This document shows positions 32,601-44,600 of a stretch of 64,000 nt of DNA, one piece after another. Source of the stretch: Dysidea avara (Eukaryota > Porifera > Demospongiae > Dictyoceratida > Dysideidae); contig NC_089272.1 of assembly GCF_963678975.1 (NCBI RefSeq), positions 64,979,774 to 65,043,773 on the forward strand, given 5' to 3'. Numbering within the stretch: the first letter of the stretch is position 1; the number at the start of each line of letters is the position of its first letter. The notes beneath the pieces are model-generated. The model saw only the letters and a program-made list of their open reading frames with translations. It was not told the DNA's origin and did not search any database. Both the position numbers and the translations under genes were made by a program.

Positions 32601-35600
32601 TTTTCACTTTGATGTGCCGCAGAAATCTTTTCACCAATATCTCCAGTAGTAGCTGGGAGAATAACCTCACCAATATCTCCAGTAGTAGCTGGGAGAATAA
32701 CCACAACTTCTACAGCCTCACAATGGCACTCACTGGTTGGTACAGATTCAAAACAATGGTTGCATCTTTCCAATTTGAAAATCCTTTTTGAAACATATTT
32801 ATAATAATATAATTATATACAGCTAACATTTATTCAATACTAATCACAACAGTAATGATATTCTAGCTGATGCAGCTATGTAGCTAGTTACCTATCACAG
32901 CACAGATACAGATTAATTTTATCGACTTACAAAGGCAGCATCAGGTGATGACTTCTTATTTTCTTTTCCTTAAATCCTGTGACACGGGTATGGCAGTACA
33001 CAGTGTCATTGATTTCATCGTAATGGAAGAATGGCCACTGTTGAAACCATGACGACTGAAATGATTAATATACCACCTTGGTTTGGCCAAAATGTCATTT
33101 CAGAAAAGAAAAACTAGTTGGCAAGTGTGGAATATCTGGAAATTCGAAGCATGAATCTACTGGTGATAGCCAATTATGAGAAGAACTTGCTGACACGAGG
33201 CTTGCCATATGTAGAGATCCAAGTGATGAAACAAGAGATAAATGATGGTATTACAGCATAGGTTGGTGGGAAAATCTCTACATTGGCATGTTATACCTTG
33301 GATCCCTACTTCATTTTAATTTTTAATATAATAGTTGGGGTTTTGCATGTGTGACTGTTCTATTAGGATGACTGTTCTATTAACTGCTGTAGTAGAGTAT
33401 CTCAAGCAGCTAGGCCAATAATAAGGGTGTGTGGTCATCATGATAGAGTAAATAGATTGTTAAGAGGCGTGGTCTCTGTGCTCAATCGTTATCTATCAAC
33501 CAAGATCATTACTTGAACCTATTACAGATATCTACTGATCGTAAGTGCCTTAAATTAGTTTGTGGAAACTAAATAAGGAAGTATTGGTAGGGAAAATTCA
33601 CACCTTGAAATGGTTTTATTTTATGAAGAAGAGAATGACCAGCCTGATTGAAGATAAAAGGAAAGACAAGGTGTAGAGGACACACACTCATCGGAACCCC
33701 AAAAGGCACATCCCACTGGTGAGTTTGTTATTGTGGTGTAAAATGGTAGCCGTGCACTGCTTCATTAGGCCTCCAGCCTTGCGACTGTGGTCAGGCAGGC
33801 TAGACAAAAATTTGATTTTTTAAAATTCTATATCCGGCCGCCTGTAAGTGTTTTCTTGTTTTTATTGCTGTATGTTATGTTAGATGGACTAACATTATTC
33901 ATGTTCGTAAGATGTCTCTAGGATGACTTTTAAAGGTGGCATTTTAGGAAGCACGTGTAATGCTCACTGCATTTTGTATTATACTTGCCACTGGTTACCA
34001 TTGGTTACCATATTTACAGTTGGTTAAACTCCAATTATCTTAGTTCATAAAATTGATGTGACAACTATTTGAATTTAATTGTATGTAGCCACACTTGAGT
34101 GGTGCCACGATCGATTTTGAAAATAATTAAGTGCTTCAAGGCATAGTTTTGGATCATCAAGTGGTACAGTATTTGTGTAGTGGTTGTCGCTATTTAGTGT
34201 ACTGGACTATTTGATTGACATTATATGGTGGTGTAGGGAAGGGGAGAATGACGCTTCACGTTGATGTGATGTACAGGAGCAGGAGGAGTTGACGGACTAC
34301 TAACACTACACCAGCACGTGTTGACTCTTCTATTCTTCACGTGACCCAAAACTCAACCCCACAAGCGAAAACACAAACAATTATACAATACATGCCTAGG
34401 CCTAATACAATGCTAATAATAATAGTATTATATGGGTTGTAGTTAGTCAATCATCGACATCCTCCGGGGCCACGGTTAACTGATTAGTCCAACTCTTAAT
34501 TCGTACGCGAGCCCTTGCAGCAGCATCTCTGGTTGGTCTCTGGTGAACAGGCTCAGAACTAACATCGTGATCATTGTCCTTATCAGTATCTCTGTTGTCA
34601 TCACATGTTGTAGGCTCACATGGGGAACTCAACTCAAGAGGGTACAACTTGGCAATTGGTCGGTTTGTTCTCCCTGTGCTTGTCCTTATTTTGGCTGCTC
34701 GAGCATATCCATCAAGGCCTTCCATCAATTCTTCGATCACAGCCAAACGCCATTGTAGTCTGGGTATATCATCATGCACCAGAACGACGTCCCCCACTTT
34801 CACTGATTGTTTAGAAGTACCTGTAGCCTTGTATGCCTCTCGGAGGGAAGTTAAATATTCTCTCTGCCATCTCCTCTGAAAATGATTCAACAATAGTGTT
34901 TGTCTGTTGACCTTGTCACGCAGTGATGTACTGGATAAAAAGGTAGGGTCATGTTGTTCCTCTTCTACGGCTGGGTAAGGTAACATAGTCATGCGTCGTC
35001 CATAGAGCAGGTGCGATGGTGTCAATGGCTCAGGGTCAGTCACATCTGCTGATAGATAGGTCAGGGGGCGATCATTTAGTACTGCTTCAACTTCAACTAT
35101 TAAGGTTTGTAGTACCTCCAATGTAATAAATGACTTTCCCAAGACTTTCCTCAATACCGTCTTCGTAATACCAATCAACCTTTCCCAAAACCCCCCGTAC
35201 CAAGGGGCACGTTTGGGGATAAACTTCCATCTCACGCCCTTGGCATTCAGGGATTCTCCTAGCTTATCTGAGGTAAAAATCTGTTCCAACTCCTTACTCG
35301 CAGACACATATGTAGACGCATTATCGGATATCATCACTTGGGGCAGTGACTTACGTGACACAAATCGGCGGAATGCTCTCAGAAAGGTTTCAACACTCAG
35401 ATCACAAACTACTTCTAAATGGACTGCCCTAGACAGACCGCACGTAAATAAACAGATATATACCTTCTCTTCAGTTCCATTGTTCTTCACGTGCAGGGCT
35501 CCGGTGAAATCTACACCCGTAACATCAAACGGCTTACCCTCCTTAACTCTATCAAGTGGCAATGGCGGTGGTTCTGGTACCATGTAGGGTTTTCCTGATA

Positions 35601-38600
35601 CCTTACGGCAGGAGACACACTTTCTGATTAGTTGCCTTACTAACTGTCGAGCCGAGGGGATCCAGTATCCTTGTCTTATAGACGTAACTGTTCCAGTTAC
35701 ACCTGCATGAAGTTGCTCCTTATGAACAGCCAACACTATCAGCTTTGTCAAGGGATGATGTTTAGGTAGTAGGATAGGAAACTTGGTGTCAGAATCTACA
35801 TGCGCGTTATGGATCCTCCCGCCACAACGTAAATAATCAGAGCTGTCCATGAACAAACGTAGTTGTCTCACGAGAGGTAATCTCTTTCCACGTTTAGCCC
35901 TAATGTTCAAAATTTCCTTGTGGAAGGTGGTGTGCTGACAACTGTGGATCCAGAGAGTAAGTGCCTTGTTAGTTTCATCCAGTGACAGTGGACCAATATG
36001 TCGCTTGGTGGGATTCCTAGTATTATGGACAAATCTGTAAACATGAGCTGACACTCTTAATACTTTCATCAGTGAACTATACTTTGTAAGTTCAATAAGG
36101 TTGTGAATACCTGAGGTTACTGTGTTAGGTAGGTCAGTAGCACTGGTATTTGTCTCCATGACATCGTCATCCACTTGTAGGTGTAGGATCTCACTATGAT
36201 TCCAAGCAGGCCAACGAGTTTCATCTGTGAGCCACGGTGGGCCTTGTTGCCACAAACACGATGAGTTTAGCTGAGCAGCACTCAATCCCCTTGTTAGTAA
36301 ATCTGCCGGGTTGTCATTGGTTGGGCAGTAGAGCCAAGGAATATCTGGGAATGTCTTATTAATCTCTTGAACTCGGTTTGAAATGAACTGTTTTAAGCGT
36401 TTCTTACTGTACAACCAATGAAGCACAATTTGGCTGTCACTCCACAGCTTAACTGCGTATTTCTGAAGTAGGTGAGGAAGAGATGAAACAACGAATTGAG
36501 CCAGTCTTGATGCGACAACAGCAGCCATCAATTCAAGTCGCGGAAGTGTGTGTGGCTTGAGCGGTACCACACGTGATCTGGCCAATACAAAGCAGGTGTG
36601 CTCACCAGTTCTAAGAAATGCAATGGCACCATAGGCCTTCATACTGGCATCTGCAAACACATGTAATTCTACTGGCTGGGAGTATGTTGGTCCAAAGTAA
36701 AATCTAGGTATTGTAATCTTACTGGTATCTTGTAGATCCTCAGCTATCTTCCACCATCTGTTTGTGTGTTCTGGGAACAATGGGTCATCCCAAGCGATAC
36801 CTGATCTCCATAGATCCTGCATTAAAATCTTTGCTTGAATTGTGACCGGTGACAAAATTCCTAAAGGATCATATACCTTTGATGAAAGTTGGAGTACTAA
36901 ACGTTTAGTGACAGGTAGTGGTACTTCTGTGTTGGATAGAAACTGTTTAGGGGTGAAGCTAATGGTGTCAGTAGCTGTGTTCCACAACAGTCCTAATAGG
37001 TTTACAGTAACATCACAATCAGCTGTTCCCTCAGCCACTGTAACAGCTTGCAGTTGTGAGCTGTTAGATGCCCATGATCTCAAATTGAATTGGGCTTGTG
37101 TCATTATGAATCGGGCTTCTCTGTAATACTTAATAGCTTCTGCTTCGGTATTACATCCACTAATGACGTTATCCACGTAGAGATTCTGCTTCATGTCCTG
37201 AGCTACTGGGCTATCCCAAGAATTCAGATGATGATGTAGTGTGGCCATAAGCATAAATGGGGAGCTGGTAGAGCCAAACAAGACAGTTTTAAATCGATAA
37301 ATTTCAAGGTCACTTTCTGGATCAGATGGTGATGATAACCAGAAGAATCTGGTGTTGTCACGGTCGGACTCATCCAGCCTAACATGTAAAAAGGCCTTCT
37401 CTAAATCTGTAGAAATTCCAATGGCATGGGAACGGAAGCGTAGGAGGATAGAGCACATGTCTGTTGTGAAGGATGGACCAGTTAGCAAGCAATCATTAAG
37501 ACTGGGGTGTCTAGCCTGACGGTAGCTACAATTGTACACGATTCTGATCGGTGTTGTCGAGGAAGCTTTACTAACCGGGTGATGTGGTATATAGTGGACA
37601 TCCTTGGTAAGGTCTGGTGCAGTTACCTTCTCGATGAAACCTCTTTGTTCTTGTTCCATAATAATTTTCCCATATAGGTGCAGCAGTTCAGGAGTGTGGC
37701 TGAGTTTGCGAGCTAAAGAGCGGGTCTTGTTTTTGCAAACTGCATAGTTTGAAGGGAGGGGTGGATATTCTTGTTTCCAAGGAAACTTCACACGGTATGC
37801 ACCATCCTCTTCTCGCCTGATGCAAGATTGTTGGTATCTCTCCAGAAATTCGTTCTCTACTTCTGCTGTCTCAGGCTGTGTGACATTAGCAGATTCCATC
37901 ATCCAAAAGGTCGGAGCATTGTTACAGTCAGTAGCTGGTGTGGAAACATGAAACATACTGGCGTTAGTAGTAGGAGCTGGTGGAACAACAAGTGGTCCAG
38001 ACAGAAGGTAACCTAGTTTGGACTGCATTGCAGTAGGTCCATTACCTCGCACAATGTGGTCACCCACGAACTGCCAGTAATAATCAGCACCAATCAATGA
38101 TGAGATGTAAAAGTTACTGGATGTTGACACTGGGTTGGCTAGCTGAAGTCCCTGTAAGTGTTCTATGTTTATCAAGTGAGTATGATACCTGTTCTGTAGG
38201 GGTGCCGCAATGACTGGGACCAGTAGAACTGATATTGGAATAGATTCACCTGTCAGTGTCTCAACGTTGACTGTAGCATTGTCCAACTGTTTGGTCAGGG
38301 TTGGTTCTCCTCCAAAGGTAGAGATATTGATGTGTTCAGTTTGTTGAGGAGATATCATTAGCTTCTTGGCTAGTTGGTTAGACATGAAGGATCTCTGGGC
38401 CCCTTCATCGAACAGAATGTGTGCTTCCACTCGGATGCCATTCACACTAACTTGAGCAACTGCAGTTTTCAATAAGCACATAGAATTTGTACGTGTGGCG
38501 GGCTCTGGGGGAATAATGGCAGCATTCATTGCAGTGGATGATGGTGTAGTGGTTTCTGTTGTCTGAGATTGTACTGTTGACTGAGGTTGTACTGTTGTTT

Positions 38601-41600
38601 GGGGTTGAACAGAAGTGTGAGGTTGCACTCTCTCTGTTGTGATAGATGCCTGTGTAGTGACTGGAGTGGTATTAGACTCAGATGGCTTGGTAAATGCACC
38701 GCATAAGCTAGTATGGTGCTTCTGTCTGCACAGTTTGCATCTCCACTTTGAAGGACACTGTGAAGCCCTATGGTGCCCCAAACAATTAAAGCAGTGTTTC
38801 CCCTTCTTAACTAATTCAAAGCGTTTTTGGGGATCCTTAACAACATCACAGCGACCACAAAAATGTGGACCCTTACAAAATACACAGGTGTTCTTACTAG
38901 TACCTGAATTAGCAGGTTGGGATTGACGTCCACTTGCACCGGTATGTAGAGTGGTAGTCATTGTAGACTGGTAGGGTTCCATTGTCTTGCACTTGTTGGA
39001 CAATGATCCACATTCTAAAATAGTGATTTCCTTCCAAATGGCATCTCTTAACTCTGCGATGGTCCATGCCCCAACGCCGTGTTCTCGAACAAGGTTCTTA
39101 TGTACATCACTTGGTAGCTTTCCCAGAATGATAGGCACTAGCATTGATTCATACGAGTCTTCTGTTTTGCCAAGTGCAGTCAATCCTCTTATGTGGGCTT
39201 CTATTGTGTCGTAGAACAACTGCAGACTGGACAAGGACGAGGTGGGACAGTTGGTTTGTGACAGAGCTTGCATGTGTGCCTGTTCGATCTTATGAGACTG
39301 ACCATATCTCTGTGTAAGAAGGGCTATGGCATGGTCATAGTTAGCATCAGTGAGTTGTAGTCCAGCTATGGCCCTCAGTGCATCACCCTGCAACTGCGCT
39401 CTCAAGTAGTTGAACTTCTGCACTTTGCTTAGGGAAGGAGAGTTGTGTACGGCTGCATCAAACGAGTCTTTGAAGACTTGCCACATCAAGGTATCCCCCG
39501 AAAAGTGGGGTAAGCTTAACTTAGGTAACCGGCTTACCGGTTCTCTGGTTACTGGTGGTGGCAACGTGGGTACAAACTCTGGAGCTGTTACACTGAGAGT
39601 GCGTGCAGGTTCTCTAGTTTTCTCAAGGCGGTGTTTAATCAGACTCATATACTCAATGATGGTGTCCTGTATTTCTTCTGCTTCAAGAATCTCAGTTTCT
39701 AATTCCTCTGATGTCTGTATTGATGAGGCGATCTGCCCGTTCAGCTGTTGTAATGTATCCTTCTTCTGGGTTAACTGTTCTAAATTGCTGGTGAGTTTGG
39801 CGACTTGAGTGTCCGTCAATGGGGTTTCCGTCTCTAGATTCTCGTCTACTTTCTTAAATATACGAGTAACATGTGCGCGATACGCCGCACGTGATCCCTT
39901 TGCACGTTGAGTCTCCTCCATCTCCGTGAATGTTTTCTACAAGGAAAACGACACAAAACAAATGAACACTGTAGGTGAAGCGCTTGCCTTCCGGGGTACC
40001 GTTTAAGAAATGCTACGGTACCAAGCGTTTTCGCGAGGGGTTACAAGGTCCGGAAGTAGCTCGTTTGACGAAACGACTCCAGCGTCACAGCACCATGTAG
40101 GGAAGGGGAGAATGACGCTTCACGTTGATGTGATGTACAGGAGCAGGAGGAGTTGACGGACTACTAACACTACACCAGCACGTGTTGACTCTTCTATTCT
40201 TCACGTGACCCAAAACTCAACCCCACAAGCGAAAACACAAACAATTATACAATACATGCCTAGGCCTAATACAATGCTAATAATAATAGTATTATATGGG
40301 TTGTAGTTAGTCAATCATCGACAGGTGGATTTAGTGAGTTTCATGTTTGTGAAGCTGCAGTCCACTAATGAATGTTGAATACGAGCAATGGAATATGCGA
40401 GAGCTGTCTTGATAATTTCACTATTATTTGTTATGTCACATACAACACCTGGCTGTCACTCTGGACTACTGGACTGACATATATTTGTTTTGCTCATTTT
40501 ATGGTTGCTAGACTACTTACTGAATCTCGCTAGTTAAGGACCCTTAAGCTAAACAAAGAATATGAGCAATGAAATGTGCGTAACTGTCTTAAGATTACGG
40601 GTCAGGCGCTTAATATATTAAATAGGTTATTATTTTTTGATGGTGATAATGGATGGTGCAATATTGGCACGAAACTCAAGCAGGTGTTAGTGAGAAGGTT
40701 GTTAACTTTAAAGCGTTGTATAGCCACGTGATAATAGCGGAGGAATCATACAAAGTGAGTGTTAATAATTTACTGTGGAAGGTAGTCAAGCGTAAAATTA
40801 AGTCCCCTCAATATGGTTGAACCAGCGTTTAGCGCTACTGCTTAATGTGGTTATTATTCATCAAAAATAGCAGCTGTCAGCCAATTAGCACTAATTTTTT
40901 ATGGCAGTGTCAATGGGTGGTTATATTATCTAGGTCCTGTCGTGGAAACTTTGTGGGAAAACTGACTAGAGGCTGGTTACTTATCATATCTTTCAAGGAT
41001 AATGGCGATTAGTTCTGCTACGGAAATACCGCGAGTGCACTACAGTGCTGTTACAATCGGATAACAACTCAATTCGTTTGTGAGGACCTAGAAATCACTA
41101 AGTAATAGCTTATTAATGCTAAATATCATGGTGTGGCTTCCCATGAAACCTGGTTTTTGATGAATAGTAACTCAACAGTTTCACTGTTTAGTGCCTGCAG
41201 TTCTGTACAAGCGCATCTCTTGTTGAGTGTATCGCCGCTTTTGGTATTTCTTGTACGTTGATATGCCATGTTATTTTAGTGTGTTCTTCCGTGCAAAACG
41301 GTTAGAACAGAACTATAAGCAAAGCGCCTACAAAATTATTTACTGGGTAACCCGTAACCTTAATACAATTTTACTAGCGATTGCCCCAATAATGAACAAC
41401 ACCCTCCAATTAATGCCACCCCTAAAACAACCCTAGAAACAATCTTGAAGGATTTCCCTTATCAATTGGCAAGTTAATTATTGCTGTCACATTCCTGGGG
41501 TAAAGCTGAGTATAGTGGCATAACAAACAGGGCAACATTATCAGTGACATAACAAACAGGACAACATTATCAGTGACATAACAAACAGGACAACATTATC

Positions 41601-44600
41601 AGTGACATAACAAACAGGGCAACATTATCAGTGACATAACAAACAGGGCAACATTATCAGTGACATAACAAACAGGACAACATTATCAGTGACATAACAA
41701 ACAGGGCAACATTATCAGTGACATAACAAACAGGACAACATTATCAGTGACATAACAAACAGGACAACATTATCAGTGACATAACAAACAGGACAACATT
41801 ATCAGTGACATAACAAACAGGACAACATTATCAGTGACATAACAAACAGGACAACATTATCAGTGACATAACAAACAGGACAACATTATCAGTGACATAA
41901 CAAACAGGACAACATTATCAGTGACTTAACAAACAGGACAACATTATCAGTGACATAACAAACAGGGCAACATTATCAGTGACATAACAAACAGGGCAAC
42001 ATTATCAGTGACATAACAAACAGGGCAACATTATCAGTGACATAACAAACAGGACAACATTATCAGTGACATAACAAACAGGACAACATTATCAGTGACA
42101 TAACAAACAGGGCAACATTATCAGTGACATAACAAACAGGACAACATTATCAGTGACATAACAAACAGGACAACATTATCAGTGACATAACAAACAGGAC
42201 AACATTATCAGTGACATAACAAACAGGACAACATTATCAGTGACAGTTTTGTATATTCAACTGCTCATGTTCAGTGTGAGCTTCCCTTAACTAGCGAAAT
42301 CAGTTACCATTGTTTTCCACAATACTTAACTCATGTGTGGCATGTACCATTTGAGGGTCCATTGAGTGTCTGCTGTCTGCATCTTGTTGTTCCCTTAATC
42401 TTTAATCGTGTTGGTCATCTTTATGAAATATCGAGGTGTTAATTTACACCTTCCCTATTAGAATTATTTAAAGCGGCTTTTAAGAGGTATGTACTGTTAG
42501 ACAGTTGGTAGTACTGTTAGACAGTTGGTAGTACTGTTAGACAGTTGGTAGTACTGTTAGACAGTTGGTAGTACTGTTAGACGGTTGGTAGTACTGTTAG
42601 ACGGTTGGTAGTACTGTTAGACTGTGGGTAGTACTGTTAGACAGTTGGTAGTACTGTTAGACAGTTGGTAGTACTGTTAGACAGTTGGTAGTACTGTTAG
42701 ACAGTTGGTAGTACTGTTAGACAGTTGGTAGTACTGTTAGACAGTTGGTAGTACTGTTAGACAGTTGGTAGTACTGTTAGACTGTGGGTAGTACTGTTAG
42801 ACAGTTGGTAGTACTGTTAGACAGTTGGTAGTACTGTTAGACAGTTGGTAGTACTGTTAGACAGTTGGTAGTACTGTTAGACAGTTGGTAGTACTGTTAG
42901 ACAGTTGGTAGTACTGTTAGACAGTTGGTAGTACTGTTAGACAGTTGGTAGACACTGTACCTGCACAACAGGACAAGCTAACTGGACCAATAACGATCAA
43001 GGGACACGCCCCTTTAAGATCTAGCTGTACTTATAGCGATTAATCATTAAATGCATGCCTCTTGACACTGTGATAAACAGGGAATGTTATAACCACGCGC
43101 CTTGGCAGTAGCCCACTTGAGATCTTATGTATATATAACTGAAAAGCTGTCTGTCTATCCGTCTGCAGTCTTTCTTCGTTAGGTCACTAACTTGGCAGCC
43201 AAAGCATTATTGACATGGGACTTTGACACAATTAACTTAATTAAGCACTTATCATCTGGCAACTTATTACAAATCGCTACATGCTTTAGTTCACTCTCTA
43301 CAGAGCACTGAAGTTGTTTGTGCAGTGAGTGTTTGTTTGTTTGCAGCAAAACTTGAGCTACATTCCTGTTAAAACCACAGATAAACAACCACAGTGTTAA
43401 CACAACTGTTAACCAACAGGTACGGGGTTGATTTCTGCCTATGACAACTTATAATGGTCCTGCACGTAGGGCAGGTACCAATGTGAGTAGTCTGGTAAAA
43501 CAGTCTCCCTAATATGGTCAATATTCTAATAGAACAATCACCCTAATATGGTCAATATTCTAATAGAACAGTCACCCTAATACGGTCAATATTCTAATAG
43601 AACAGTCACCCTAATATGGTCAATATTCTAATAGAACAGTCACATGTGTGCATATCATAACTGTAGCTATAACTGACTAGAAAGTGGAGGGATCCAAGTG
43701 ATAAAAACTAGTGAGATGAGATGAATGATTGTATTGCAACATAACTCTGTGAGAAAATCCCTACTTTGGCATTGAACAAAATTTCCACCAAGCTATGTTG
43801 TAATACCGTCATCCATCTCTTGTCTCACTAGTTTTTATTGCTTAAGTCCCTCACTTCATTTTAGAGGTAATCAAAATAGCAAGGCTTGTTAAGTGAATTA
43901 GTTCTCATAAGTTTGTGACTTCATTATTAGCAGGAACAACCCAAATTGAGGACTTAGTATTAGGAGAGGTACCATTTAGTGAACACCTCAACTAAACTGC
44001 ATAATGAGAAGTAGGCTACGGCTGTGCGATAATGAAAATACATATATCTCGATAATGAAGACTAATTTTATCTCAATAATGATTTTATCTCGATAAGGAG
44101 TGATCTGCACAAAACAATATAACTACACTTTCATACATCAGTATATAGACCATCTAAGGATAGTTTAGCAAATAGCTCTGCATTAAAAGTAATTTAAAAC
44201 AGTCTATAAACAGGATAGTAGAGACAATTCCATAAATATGTCATCCGAATATTTTAGGAATTTACAAAAACTTACGAAAATTTACTATTATCTCGATAGT
44301 AAAAAAAAACTGTTATCTTTATCACGATAATAGAAAATTATCTCCCAGCCCTAATGAGAAGCCATGTATTTGCTCAATGTAGTATGCTGTTTAAAATGTA
44401 TTAGAAAATGGTATACATAAAATCCTTTGATCTTTGGGAGATGATGACGGCTTTAAAATTACTAAGAGACCTCTGGAGAGGTTCTCTAAAATGGTTAGAG
44501 ACCTCCTGTATCATACAGTACGATAGTACTATATAGTAGAGACCACAAAGGTGTAGGCTTGGCCCACGAAAAAACATCACCCAAAACCAGCCTCAATTTT

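Larger units (their letters stand above)
34232..40323 (-). mobile_element. Full-length BEL/Pao LTR retrotransposon (6092 bp)
   Basis: Two 228-bp LTRs flank the polyprotein ORF. A 5-bp target duplication GGTGG sits at 34227-34231 and 40324-40328, typical for this superfamily. On the coding strand the 5' LTR is followed directly by TGGTGCTGTGACGC, a primer-binding site complementary to a tRNA 3' end (tRNA identity not settled), and the 3' LTR is preceded by a purine stretch (GGAGGA). Identical LTRs and an intact ORF point to recent insertion. Confidence 0.95.

Noticed and set aside
34543-39808. Several plus-strand ORFs of 64-132 codons
   Set aside because: Antisense shadows of the BEL/Pao polyprotein.
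41515-42952. CRISPR-like regular repeats
   Set aside because: Units are head-to-tail without unique spacers, inside an intron of an animal gene; ordinary minisatellites.
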